Translations under genes and position numbers: made by a program | The notes under the pieces: generated by a model | Database searches by the model: none | What the model was told of the DNA's origin: nothing | Seen by the model: only the letters and a program-made list of their open reading frames with translations | DNA from: Myxococcales bacterium | GTDB lineage: Bacteria; Myxococcota_A; Polyangia; Polyangiales; Polyangiaceae | Reading direction: 5' to 3' | NCBI GenBank assembly: GCA_013297655.1 | Contig: JAAFHV010000007.1 | Coordinates: forward strand, 27,877 to 91,876 | DNA: 64,000 nt | Shown here: positions 47,939 to 57,000 of the stretch, one piece after another | How the letters are laid out: every line of letters begins with the position of its first letter | Position numbering within the stretch: position 1 is the first letter of the stretch

Positions 47939-49672
47939 CTACTTCTTCATCAGGACGAGGTTCGCCGCGAGCAACACCGCGAGGATCGACACGGCGACGA
48001 TGAGGAGCACGATGAGCACGCGGTTGCTCGATTTGGGCTCTGCTTTCGGCGTGAGCAACAGGGTCGCGTCGTCGCTGCGGCGCCGGACGACGGGAGCCGA
48101 CGCGCCCATCCGCGAGGACGACGGGGCCGGCCCTACGAACGCGGGAAGTCGGCCGGAGGACGTGGCCGAGAGCGGCGGCTCCGGCGGCGGCTCGAGCTTG
48201 GGAGGCACCGGCGTGGCATGGACGATGACCGAGTCTGCCGCGTGCGACAGCTCCGGGTTCCGGCGCGGAGGGTATTTCGCCACGCTCGTGGGGGGCTCGT
48301 CGTCCGCGGGAGAGCTTGCACCTGGCTCGCGCTGGGGGAGCTCGACGGCGGCGAGGAGCTCACCCGAGGGCGGACGCAAGCCGCCGGATGCATCGACGAG
48401 CGGGTTCGACCGCGACGAGGAGGCGCGCGAGCTCGTGTCCACCACCGCCTGCAGGCGCGGAGCCGAAGGCGTGATTTTGCGAACGATCCGGCGGCTCGAC
48501 GGTGCTTTCGGAATGCCAGCGGCGGGGCTCTCCGTGCGACGTGCGACCTCGGGAGCGGTGCCGGGAATGGGCGCGCCGGCGCGACGAGCGGCCTCGATCA
48601 CGCCCTCCGGGACCGGGATCGTGTTGTCCTCGGAGGGCTCGAGGAGCGGCGCCATCGCCGGCGCGGCGGGCGGCGGGGCGATTCCTTGCGCGGCGACGAG
48701 CGTCGCGACGAGCTCGGCCTCGAGCTCCGGGCCCGTCGTCCACGTGGGGTCCTCTTCGTGCGATTCGTCGGCGGGGTGAGGCGCGGCGACGATGGTGGCC
48801 GCCGCGCGCAGAGCCTCGGCGAACGAGCGCGCGTCGAGCCAACGCTCGGCCTTCCGGAACGCGAGCGCACGATCGACGACCTCGACGACGGAGTCCGGCA
48901 CGAGATCCACTCCGACGACGGTACGCAGGCTGCGCGCCTTCGTGCTCGACGCGGTGATGATCTGCGCGAGGGGCGTGGGAGCGCTCACCGCGTCATGGAG
49001 GCCTTGCCCGGAGAGCAGCAGAAAGAGCGTCGCGCCGGCCGAGAAGATGTCTGTCTGGGCGTCCACGAGCTCGCGGCGGCCGAGCGCTTGCTCTGGCGCC
49101 ATGAACGGAGGCGCGCCGAGGATGACGCCGTTCTGGGTGAGCTCCTCCTCCGCCCCGGCGTGGTCGCGCAGCTTCGCGATGCCGAAGTCGAAGAGCCGCA
49201 CGCGTCCACCGGGCGCGATCACCACGCTCTCGGGCTGGAGGTCACGATGCACGATCCCGAGATCGTGGGCGACGGCGACGATGTCGAGGAGCTGCCCCAC
49301 GAAGTCGATCGCGACGTCGAGGGGAAGCCGGCCTCCCCAAGCGCGACGAAGATCCTCGAGCGGTTCGCCCTCGACGAGGTCCATCACGAGCACGGCGGAT
49401 CCATCTTCCGCGGTGTCGTCGTCGACGATCTTCACCACCCCGGGATGGGGCACGAGGTTCGCGGCGTACGCTTCGCGGCGGAAGCGCTCGGCGAGCTCCG
49501 GATCTTGCGCGAGGTGGCGGTGGAGGATCTTGAGCGCCACGCCGGCGCCGTTGCGGTGCGTCGCCGCGTAGGTGGTCGCGGTCGACGACACCCGCATGAC
49601 GCGCTCCACCTTCCACTTTCCGGAAACGAAATCGCCCGGTTTTCGTGCGTCAGGTGGAGCTCTCAAGGGCAC
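47939..49672 (-). CDS. Ser/Thr kinase-like membrane protein with degenerate active site
   Basis: A 577-residue protein from a GTG start. The kinase domain covers about residues 18-285. The ATP-binding Lys is present (VALKIL, K48), and so are D-F-G (162-164), A-P-E (192-194) and the activation-loop region. The Gly-rich loop is replaced (MRVSSTATTYAA), and the catalytic loop reads H-R-D-L-Q-P-E-S instead of H-R-D-L-K-P-x-N. It may therefore be a weakened kinase or pseudokinase. A Pro/Ser-rich linker and a C-terminal TM segment (IVLLIVAVSILAVLLAANLVLM) anchor it in the inner membrane. It is the last gene of an operon with a phosphatase and FHA proteins. Confidence 0.88.
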   Translation of the reverse strand: MPLRAPPDARKPGDFVSGKWKVERVMRVSSTATTYAATHRNGAGVALKILHRHLAQDPELAERFRREAYAANLVPHPGVVKIVDDDTAEDGSAVLVMDLVEGEPLEDLRRAWGGRLPLDVAIDFVGQLLDIVAVAHDLGIVHRDLQPESVVIAPGGRVRLFDFGIAKLRDHAGAEEELTQNGVILGAPPFMAPEQALGRRELVDAQTDIFSAGATLFLLLSGQGLHDAVSAPTPLAQIITASSTKARSLRTVVGVDLVPDSVVEVVDRALAFRKAERWLDARSFAEALRAAATIVAAPHPADESHEEDPTWTTGPELEAELVATLVAAQGIAPPPAAPAMAPLLEPSEDNTIPVPEGVIEAARRAGAPIPGTAPEVARRTESPAAGIPKAPSSRRIVRKITPSAPRLQAVVDTSSRASSSRSNPLVDASGGLRPPSGELLAAVELPQREPGASSPADDEPPTSVAKYPPRRNPELSHAADSVIVHATPVPPKLEPPPEPPLSATSSGRLPAFVGPAPSSSRMGASAPVVRRRSDDATLLLTPKAEPKSSNRVLIVLLIVAVSILAVLLAANLVLMKK

Positions 49673-49742
49673 CTCTCGGGCGGCAGGCCGCCCGTGCTTG
49701 GTCGATCGAGGCGATCGTGAGCGAGCGGACGGAGCGACAGGC

Positions 49743-52700
49743 TCAGACCGGATCGCGTCGCTTCAGCAAGATCAAGAGGAGGACGAGCATGAGCGCCGTC
49801 ATCCCGTAGAGCACGACCAAGGGAAGCCACATCTCGGCGTAGTTCACGAAGCCCCAGCCACCAGCCAACGTGTCGGACGCCATCTGGGCAATGGCGCACT
49901 TGAAGTGGCCATTTTCCACGAAGTCGGGGGCGCTCGCCAAGCCCGGTTTGTGAAGATTGATGTACCAAGCGGGATCCATTTGGATTGCCTCGCGCTCGTG
50001 GACGATCGAGCCCTCGAAGCCCCAGCGCGCCGGCATGACGTACATGAGCAGGCGAAGGTCGGGGTTCGTCGTCATCGGAACCATGAGCCCACCCAAGACG
50101 ACCTGTGGGATGAGCGCGATCGGCGTCAGCGCCATCGCGGCCTCGGCCGAGCTCACCATCGTCGAGATCAAGAGCCCGAGCGCGGTCGCGTTCATGCTCA
50201 CCCCCACCATGACGGCGAGCTCCGCGAAGAACGCACCGGCCCCTCCGTGGAAGCCGAGGGCGAAGAACACGATCCCGAGCAACATCGTGCACTGGAGAAC
50301 GCAAATAAAGGAAAGTACTATGTATTTCGAAAATACGTAGTTGAAGAGGGAGAGGTTCACCATGCGCTCGCGCATGTAGATCGCGCGCTCCGTCACGATC
50401 TCTCGGGCGGAGTTCGAGGTGCCGAACCAGACGCAGCTCACGACGACGAAGAAGAGCGCCGCGGTGTGGTCGTTCGTCGCCTTCATCTGGCCGAGGAGAT
50501 CGACCGAGCTCGTCGCGTTGCCCTGCCCTCGCTTCGAGAGCTCTTGAAGGGCGCCGAGGCACCAGAACGGCACCGCCTCTTTCTGGCGCGCAAAGACGAA
50601 CGCGAGCATCACGCCGATGATCGGCGCCTGGAGGAACATGATCGCGGCGCCGGCCCGGTCGCGGATGCGGACCTTCCAGTAGCGCGACATGAGCAGGAAG
50701 AGCTGCTTCATGAGCGCGACGTTGGGCGCGTGGGGAACGCCGCGCGCGGCGGCCTGGGAGCCGACCGCGCGTTGCCCGGAGAACATCTGCTGGAAGACGG
50801 GGTTCTCGTTCCGGAAAAACTCCGCCCGCCAATGACGTGCGGCCTCGAGGCGCGCCGGGTTCTTCGGCGTGTTGGGATCGACCCGCTTCATGTCCTCGAG
50901 GACGGCGCGCTCGCGCACGTTGAGCATGTCGAACATGTCGCGCGGGTTGTCGATGCGGACGCCGACCTGATTGGGCGCGAGGGCGGCGAAGGGACTCCCC
51001 GGCCGCTCGATGAGGTTCCCGAAGAAGTTGTACGACGCGGGGCCGGTGGGCCCGTAATACGTCGGAATTCCGCCGTAACCCATGATGAAGGTGAGATTGA
51101 ACTTCTCGTACTCCTCCTTCGCGGGCTGGTGGATGGTCATGATGATCGTCTTGCCGGTCTTCTTCGTGAGCTCCGACAAAAGCGTGATGAGCGCGGTGGT
51201 GTCGTCGGCGGCGAGGCCGGACGTGGGCTCGTCCAAGAACACGATGACCGGATCGGTCACGAGCTCGAGCGCGATGTTCACGCGCTTGCGCTGACCGCCG
51301 GAGAGCACCTTCTTTTCGGGCTTTCCGATCTCGAGGTTCTTCAGCGAGTCGAGGCCGAGGTCCTTGAGCGTCTGCTCCACGCGCTGATCGATCTCGGCGT
51401 CCGAGTAGTCCGGCGGGAGGCGGAACTTGGCCGAGTACTTCACCGCCTCGAAGACGGTGAGCTCCGGGTGCACGATGTCGTCCTGCGGGACGTAACCGAT
51501 GGATCCGCGGAGCGCGTCGTAGATGGCGTAGAGGTCCTCGCCGTTCACGCGGACCTGGCCGCTCGTGGGCGGGAGGTACCCGTTCAGCGTCATGAGCAAG
51601 GTGGTCTTGCCCGCGCCGGAGGGACCCATGAGCGCGATCATGTCGCCCGGCATCGCCTTGAACGACACGTGGTCCAAGAGGACCTTCATCTTCGACTTGT
51701 CGTCGCGATCGGGCACCTCGAGGGTGAGGTCCCACGCTTCGATGTCGTAGAGGGGCTTCCCTGCCCACGAGGCCTGCTGGTCCTCGACGACGAGGCCGAG
51801 CTGCTGACCGGCGAGCTGGAGCAGCACCGGCATCGGACCGATGAAGATCTTCTCGCCGTTCGCGACGGGGACCTTCTGGCCGGGGGCGAGGCGCTGGCCG
51901 CGGACGAACGTGCCGTTGGCGGAGCCCTTGTCCTCGAGGAAGAACTCGTTGCCGACCTTGGTGAGGATGGCGTGCTTCGAGCTCACCTGCGGGTGAGGGA
52001 CGACGATCTTGTTGTCCGGCGTGCGGCCGATCGTGATGACGTTCTGGGCGAGGTCGGCGATGTTGAGCTCGCCGATCACGGTGCGGTGCTTGCGAGGCCC
52101 ATCTGCAGGCGCAGCGGCGGCGGGGCCGGGTGGGCCGCCCATCGGCACACCTTGGGTGGAAGGTGCACCCATCGGAGGAGCGCCCGCGGGTGCGCCCATC
52201 GGTGCGCCCATCGCCTGCCCGAGCTGCAGGAGCACCGAGACCGGCACCGGCACCGGACCGAACGTGATGACGCCGTTGGGATCGATCGGCACCGGCTGCT
52301 GCGCGGGGATGCGCTGGCCGTTCATGTAGGTGCCGCTCGTGGACCCGTTGTCGACCACGTGCATGCGGTCGAGCATGACGGTGGCGTGGTTGCCGCTCAC
52401 GGCCGCGTTGGCGAGCACGAGGCTCGCGGTGCTCGCCTCGCGCCCGACGATGAGCTGTCCGCGCGGAACCTGCGCTTGGCCTTGCGACATCGCCATCAGC
52501 GCGAGCGCCGGGTGCGCGAGCGGAAGCGCCGTCTGCCCGAGCATGATCGCGGTTCGAAAATCGAACGGCACTGGCTGGTTCGGGGCGACCGGCACGCCGT
52601 TCGCGAACGTCTGCGCGACGCCGTTGTCGAGGAAGACGAGCTGGCTGCCTTGCCTCACGATGCGCGCGTGCTTCGGGGCCACCCCCGGGCCGTGCACCAC

Positions 52701-52760
52701 CACGTCGTTGTCAGGGGCCGAACCCAGCGAAATCTGCTCTTTGCCAAACCCGGGGATCAT
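49743..52760 (-). CDS. Triple-FHA ABCG-type transporter
   Basis: A 1005-residue fusion. Three FHA-like regions lie at about residues 1-70, 100-165 (VGREASTASLVLANAAVSGNHA) and 240-305 (IGRTPDNKIVVPHPQVSSKHA). An ATPase domain follows: Walker A GPSGAGKTT (379-387), signature LSGGQ (486-490) and Walker B VIVFLDEP (505-512). A C-terminal ABC-2-type half has six TM segments at about 730-995. The layout equals M. tuberculosis Rv1747 (FHA-ABCG, regulated by PknF), except Rv1747 has two FHA domains. The FHA modules probably bind phosphothreonine peptides and so control export. The substrate is unknown. Confidence 0.92.
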   Translation of the reverse strand: MIPGFGKEQISLGSAPDNDVVVHGPGVAPKHARIVRQGSQLVFLDNGVAQTFANGVPVAPNQPVPFDFRTAIMLGQTALPLAHPALALMAMSQGQAQVPRGQLIVGREASTASLVLANAAVSGNHATVMLDRMHVVDNGSTSGTYMNGQRIPAQQPVPIDPNGVITFGPVPVPVSVLLQLGQAMGAPMGAPAGAPPMGAPSTQGVPMGGPPGPAAAAPADGPRKHRTVIGELNIADLAQNVITIGRTPDNKIVVPHPQVSSKHAILTKVGNEFFLEDKGSANGTFVRGQRLAPGQKVPVANGEKIFIGPMPVLLQLAGQQLGLVVEDQQASWAGKPLYDIEAWDLTLEVPDRDDKSKMKVLLDHVSFKAMPGDMIALMGPSGAGKTTLLMTLNGYLPPTSGQVRVNGEDLYAIYDALRGSIGYVPQDDIVHPELTVFEAVKYSAKFRLPPDYSDAEIDQRVEQTLKDLGLDSLKNLEIGKPEKKVLSGGQRKRVNIALELVTDPVIVFLDEPTSGLAADDTTALITLLSELTKKTGKTIIMTIHQPAKEEYEKFNLTFIMGYGGIPTYYGPTGPASYNFFGNLIERPGSPFAALAPNQVGVRIDNPRDMFDMLNVRERAVLEDMKRVDPNTPKNPARLEAARHWRAEFFRNENPVFQQMFSGQRAVGSQAAARGVPHAPNVALMKQLFLLMSRYWKVRIRDRAGAAIMFLQAPIIGVMLAFVFARQKEAVPFWCLGALQELSKRGQGNATSSVDLLGQMKATNDHTAALFFVVVSCVWFGTSNSAREIVTERAIYMRERMVNLSLFNYVFSKYIVLSFICVLQCTMLLGIVFFALGFHGGAGAFFAELAVMVGVSMNATALGLLISTMVSSAEAAMALTPIALIPQVVLGGLMVPMTTNPDLRLLMYVMPARWGFEGSIVHEREAIQMDPAWYINLHKPGLASAPDFVENGHFKCAIAQMASDTLAGGWGFVNYAEMWLPLVVLYGMTALMLVLLLILLKRRDPV

Positions 52761-52833
52761 CGGCCGCGATGGTACACCGACACGCGCGGCTTCTCCGAGA
52801 AAGTGACCCGCGGGAACGCGTGGAATTTCTTGA

Positions 52834-54183
52834 CTATTTCGGAGGGGCGGCGACCGGCGCGGTGGACGACGGAGACGGGTGCGGCTTGTGACCGTGGTGG
52901 TGAGGCGGCTTCGCGGTGATCGCGGGCGCGAGCGGCGGTGTCTCGGTCGGCGTTTCTACGCTCTCCGGGGCGTCTGGCGCGGGTGCGCCGGCCTCGTCGC
53001 CGTTCGGGCCGGCCGAAGGCACGACGATCGCGGGGCTGTGGTGGGAGGGTTTCTCGAGGAGCTTGTAAAGTGCAACGGCTCCCCCCACGAGCGCGACGAC
53101 CGCGACGAGGCCGAGGATCACGCCGACCACACGTGAGCCACCGCGCTTCTTGGTCGACTCGGGGGCGGGCGGGAGGTGCGGGCCAGAGCCGGGAGCGAGC
53201 GCAGGCGCGACAGCGATGGGGCCAGCGGGCGGCGCGAGTTGGAGCGGCGGGCCCATCGCCGTTTGGGGGCTCGCAGCGGGAGCGAGCGGCAATGGAAGCG
53301 GCGCGGCGAGCACCGTGGCGGGGCTGACGCGGCCCATCTCCACCGGATCCACGGCGGTGACCGGGACCGTCTTCGTGGGACCATGCGCGGCGGCGTGGGG
53401 GCCGTCGTGCGAGCCCTCGCGCGGGCGGGCGAGGAGAACGGTGATGTTGTCGTGCCCACCGCGCGCGTTCGCGAGATCGACGAGCTGCCCTACCGCCTGC
53501 TCCCCGGGGAGCGCGGTGTGGCTCAAGATCTCGGCCTCGGAGACGAGATCGGTGAGCCCGTCGCTCGCGAGCACGAAGACGTCGCCGGCAGAGAACGGGA
53601 GCGGCGCGGGACGGACGTCGACCTCGACCGTGGCGGCGATGCCGAGCGCGCGCATGATCTTGTTCGCGTCGGGGTGGGTCGCGGCCTCTTCCGGCTTGAT
53701 CATGCCGGCTTCGACCATGAGCTGCACCATCGAATGATCGCGCGTGACCTGCTGCACCGTGCCGCGCGTCACGTGGTAGACGCGGCTGTCGCCTACGTGG
53801 GCGATCTCGGCCCCGTGCGGCGTGACGAGCACCGCGACCACGGTGGAGCCCGAGCGGCCCTCGCCCGAGGCGAGCGGCAACGCACGAATGCGATCGTGCC
53901 CGAGCGTGATGCCGGTGACGAGAAGATCGCGACCGACGCTGCCCTCCCCTGCCCCGTCGAACGTCTCGCGGATCGCAGAGACTGCGGCGCGGGAGGCGTC
54001 TTGTCCGTTCGCGTGACCGCCCATGCCGTCGCACACGACGCACAAGGTTCCGAACCGGGTCACCATGTGGAAACCCGAGTCCTCGTTGACCTGCTTTTCG
54101 GGGTCGCGGCCCGGATCGGTGCGAAACGCGAGATCGACCTCGATCGCGGGCTCGACCACTGTGTCGTGATTCTCGCGGGTCAC
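52834..54183 (-). CDS. PP2C-type protein phosphatase with C-terminal TM
   Basis: A 449-residue protein. The GTG start overlaps the previous gene's stop (GTGA). The catalytic domain (about 1-265) has the PP2C metal motifs: N-E-D-S-G at 33, C-D-G-M-G-G-H (51-57), A-H-V-G-D-S-R, L-A-S-D-G-L-T-D and G-G-H-D-N-I-T-V. An Ala/Pro-rich linker, a TM segment near 340-365 (VVGVILGLVAVVALVGGAVALY) and a periplasmic Pro/His-rich tail follow. It should reverse threonine phosphorylation on the FHA partners of the operon. Confidence 0.93.
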   Translation of the reverse strand: MTRENHDTVVEPAIEVDLAFRTDPGRDPEKQVNEDSGFHMVTRFGTLCVVCDGMGGHANGQDASRAAVSAIRETFDGAGEGSVGRDLLVTGITLGHDRIRALPLASGEGRSGSTVVAVLVTPHGAEIAHVGDSRVYHVTRGTVQQVTRDHSMVQLMVEAGMIKPEEAATHPDANKIMRALGIAATVEVDVRPAPLPFSAGDVFVLASDGLTDLVSEAEILSHTALPGEQAVGQLVDLANARGGHDNITVLLARPREGSHDGPHAAAHGPTKTVPVTAVDPVEMGRVSPATVLAAPLPLPLAPAASPQTAMGPPLQLAPPAGPIAVAPALAPGSGPHLPPAPESTKKRGGSRVVGVILGLVAVVALVGGAVALYKLLEKPSHHSPAIVVPSAGPNGDEAGAPAPDAPESVETPTETPPLAPAITAKPPHHHGHKPHPSPSSTAPVAAPPK

Positions 54184-54995
54184 GGTGTCACCGTAAATGC
54201 CACTGGACCGAAGCGTAGCTCGACCCCGACGCGAACGGGAACCCAGAGATGAGGAGCGATGCGCGCGCCGTCGACGAACGTGCCGTTGTTGGAGCCCTCG
54301 TCCTTCACGTAAACGAGGCCACCCTCGAGCTTCACGTAGGCGTGCACTCCGCTGACCCGCGGCTCGGCGAGGAGCACTTTGCAGCGCGCGGGATCGCGTC
54401 CGACCCCCGCCTCCGCCGCCGAAACAATGAAATCTACGCCTTCGCCGCGCAAGCGAGGACCGCTCGACGCGTAAGGGTCGACCGGCGGTGCGAGGGCAGA
54501 GGGCATCGCGCCGGTGAGCGGAAAGGCCTGCCGGCCGCCCTCGGCAGGACGCGACGCGTCGAGCGGCTGGCCGCACGAAAAACAGACCGACGCCGCGCCC
54601 GGCGAAGCCATCGTGGGCATTTTGCACGAGGGACAAATGACCTCGCCGACGACACCGACCGCCTCCGTGCCCCCTTTGCGGGTCGCGACGGGGAGCGCCG
54701 GAGCCTGGTGCGCCGGCGCTGCGATAGGTGCAGCATACACGGGCTGAGGAGCAGGCGCGGGAGCCGACTGCGCCACGTAGGCGGGTGCCGGGGGCGGCGC
54801 GTAGGCGGAGGCGGGGGCGGCATATGCGGGCGGGGCCGAGTACGCCGACGCGGGCGGCGCGTACGCGGGTGCTGGGGGTGGGTTCGAGCCGAACGCCGCG
54901 ATCGGCGCCCCGAAAGGCGTCGCGGACATCGGATCGTGCGCGCCGTGCATCGCTGGCCCGACCCCCGGCCCCGGCGGAGCCGGAGGTGGGCTCAC
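54180..54995 (-). CDS. Zinc-ribbon plus FHA adaptor protein
   Basis: A 271-residue protein from a GTG overlapping the upstream stop (GTGA). The first ~115 residues are Ala/Pro/Tyr repeats (APPASAYSAPPAYAAPA type), probably disordered. A four-Cys zinc-ribbon-like module follows (CPSC ... CFSC, about 125-145). The FHA domain occupies the C-terminus, with G-R-D-P, the S-G-V-H-A motif and N-N-G-T, so phosphothreonine binding is likely intact. There is no TM segment. Its position between the VWA and PP2C genes suggests an adaptor. The start is chosen by overlap and could be at a later Met (MHGAHD). Confidence 0.88.
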   Translation of the reverse strand: MSPPPAPPGPGVGPAMHGAHDPMSATPFGAPIAAFGSNPPPAPAYAPPASAYSAPPAYAAPASAYAPPPAPAYVAQSAPAPAPQPVYAAPIAAPAHQAPALPVATRKGGTEAVGVVGEVICPSCKMPTMASPGAASVCFSCGQPLDASRPAEGGRQAFPLTGAMPSALAPPVDPYASSGPRLRGEGVDFIVSAAEAGVGRDPARCKVLLAEPRVSGVHAYVKLEGGLVYVKDEGSNNGTFVDGARIAPHLWVPVRVGVELRFGPVAFTVTP

Positions 54996-56908
54996 GCTAA
55001 AGGGTTGGGAGGCGAAGCACCGTAACCGCCGCCGCCGTAGCCGCCAGGAGGACCGCCGCCGTAGCCGCCGCCCGGAGGCGCGCCGCCATAACCACCACCG
55101 CCGCCGTAACCACCGGGCGGAGGGGGGCCGCCGGCGACGACCGGGGCGGGAGGAGGCGCCGCGGACCGGCCCTTCTTTCCACCACCGCCACCACCGCGCG
55201 CGATGACGATGACGAGCAAGATGATGACGAGCACGGCGCCGCCGATGCCGGCGATGAGGAGCACGTTGAAGGGTTTTTTCTGGGCCTTCAGCGTGAGCAC
55301 GGTCTTCTCGTCGTAGCCCGACGCGCGCTTCGCTTTGTTGTCGTAGAGCACGAGGCGGGTGACGGTTTGCTCGCCGTTGCCCTCCAAGATCTTCTCGTCG
55401 TCCGGCACCTGGAGGAGCACGAACGTGTCGGAGGCTTCGGTCGCGCCACCGCGCATGTTCTGAGCGATGAGGGTCTGCATCGCCTGTTGCGCGACCTTCG
55501 GATCGTTCTTGTTCACGTTCGGGTCGGGCCGGCTCCCGGCGGGTACGAAGTAGGCTTCGGCGCGGGACTTGTCGCCGCCCCAGCAGAAGTTGCCGTACAC
55601 GCGGAAGGTGCCTCCCGGGTAGAGCGGGTTGGCGTCGGCTTCGGCCTTCGTTTGCGCCATGTTCAAGTCGAGGGGCCACTGCGTGGGGTTCACGCCGATC
55701 GGCACGTCTTTGAACGAGGAGTCGGGCTTGATGGCGGGCTTCGTGTTGTCGAACGCGAGGCTGAACGACTGCTCGATGGTGGGAGCGAGGCACGAGAGCT
55801 TCCACTTCACGACCCAGAATTTATCGAAGCGATCGTTCACGATCTTCACGATCGTGCGCGCCTTCGCGACCGACTGGCCCGCCATGATGATGTCGAAGAA
55901 GCCGCCGATCTCGAGGTTCGAGATGTCCTGCATGTACTGGAAATCGTTGAGCGCCAGCTTGTCGTTCACGAGCCCGCGGGAGTTCGGGAAGTAAATCGAA
56001 ATGACCGGGAGCGGCGTCTTGGGGGAGGCGGTGTTGTCCTCCGGGAAGCGGCCCTTGGTGAAGAACTGCTTCATCACCTCGGCCGTCGCCGCGACGCTGC
56101 CGCCGTCCTCGCGGCCTGCGCCGTTCGAGAGGAGCACCATCGCCTGCATCATCGGGATCGTCTGCACCGACCCGGAGTTTCCGAGGTCGCCGAACGCCTT
56201 CACGATGCTCTTCACTTGGCCGCCGAACGGGCGACCGCTGCCGCTCGAAGGCGACGTGGTGGTGTTCGCGGCGAGCACGGCGACGAGCTTGGCTTTCTCC
56301 TTCGCCATCGTCCACTCGGTGTTCGCCCGGTAGGCGTTGAGCTTGTCGTCGAAGATGATGAGCTTCGCGATGTCGTTCGGGCCCATCGCGCCGATGAACT
56401 GGTTGGCGACCTCGCGCGCGTCGCTGTAACGCGCACCCATCATGCTCGACGCGTCGAGGGCGATGAGCCACGCGGTGCCGACGAGCGGATCCTTCTTCGA
56501 CGCGCCCCACGCCGTCTTGCCCGCGAACGTGGCGGGGCTCTCGCTCCCGTCGACGCGCACGAAGAGGCGCGCTTGAGCGTCGGGGAACGGGAACGGCTTC
56601 GCGATCGCGTTCGGCTTCTCGACCGCGTCGCTCACGCACTGGAGGAGCGCGTCGCCCTTCATGACGCCACAACCGTTGTTGCTCGCGACCTCGCTCAAGG
56701 ACGAGAACTGGACGAGCTCGACGACGGAGGTGAGCACCGGTTGGCCGTCGTTGACGCCAGCGCGCGGGTCGATCCGCATGAGGTGGGTCTCCACCGCCGC
56801 GCGTGCCCTGCCGGGAAACGCGAGCAGCGTGCACACCACCGCGAGGAACAGGAGGGCCGTCGTTTTGGCGAGGGCGGGGCGAACGGAGGACCGTCGAATC
56901 GAAGCCAT
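54992..56908 (-). CDS. Membrane VWA-like protein, first gene of the FHA/PP2C operon
   Basis: A 638-residue protein with signal/anchor (MASIRRSSVRPALAKTTALLFLAVVCTLLAFPGRARA). A von Willebrand factor A-like domain lies at about 130-360, where the MIDAS-type start reads LIALDASSMMGARYSDARE: D-x-S-x-x is kept but the final Ser is Met. A later beta-rich region (about 370-520) includes a Cys. A TM segment near 545-570 (VLLIAGIGGAVLVIILLVIVIA) and a cytoplasmic Gly/Pro/Tyr-rich tail follow. It is probably a periplasmic sensor or ligand-binding protein that signals through the FHA/PP2C/kinase operon. Function is inferred only. Confidence 0.82.
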   Translation of the reverse strand: MASIRRSSVRPALAKTTALLFLAVVCTLLAFPGRARAAVETHLMRIDPRAGVNDGQPVLTSVVELVQFSSLSEVASNNGCGVMKGDALLQCVSDAVEKPNAIAKPFPFPDAQARLFVRVDGSESPATFAGKTAWGASKKDPLVGTAWLIALDASSMMGARYSDAREVANQFIGAMGPNDIAKLIIFDDKLNAYRANTEWTMAKEKAKLVAVLAANTTTSPSSGSGRPFGGQVKSIVKAFGDLGNSGSVQTIPMMQAMVLLSNGAGREDGGSVAATAEVMKQFFTKGRFPEDNTASPKTPLPVISIYFPNSRGLVNDKLALNDFQYMQDISNLEIGGFFDIIMAGQSVAKARTIVKIVNDRFDKFWVVKWKLSCLAPTIEQSFSLAFDNTKPAIKPDSSFKDVPIGVNPTQWPLDLNMAQTKAEADANPLYPGGTFRVYGNFCWGGDKSRAEAYFVPAGSRPDPNVNKNDPKVAQQAMQTLIAQNMRGGATEASDTFVLLQVPDDEKILEGNGEQTVTRLVLYDNKAKRASGYDEKTVLTLKAQKKPFNVLLIAGIGGAVLVIILLVIVIARGGGGGGKKGRSAAPPPAPVVAGGPPPPGGYGGGGGYGGAPPGGGYGGGPPGGYGGGGYGASPPNPLA

Positions 56909-57000
56909 CGCGATGAGGAAATAGCAAGGATTGGCGACAAAGGGGAGAACCGTGCGCTCCGCTGCGTCACGACACGATTCGGGGCCGATCTCGGGCCTGC

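Noticed and set aside
48220..48520. Pro/Ser-rich kinase linker as a separate gene
   Set aside because: It is continuous in frame with the kinase domain and its C-terminal TM segment.
49572..52919. 1115-residue plus-strand frame opposite the FHA-ABC gene
   Set aside because: It has no motifs. The minus frame has FHA, Walker and TM features.
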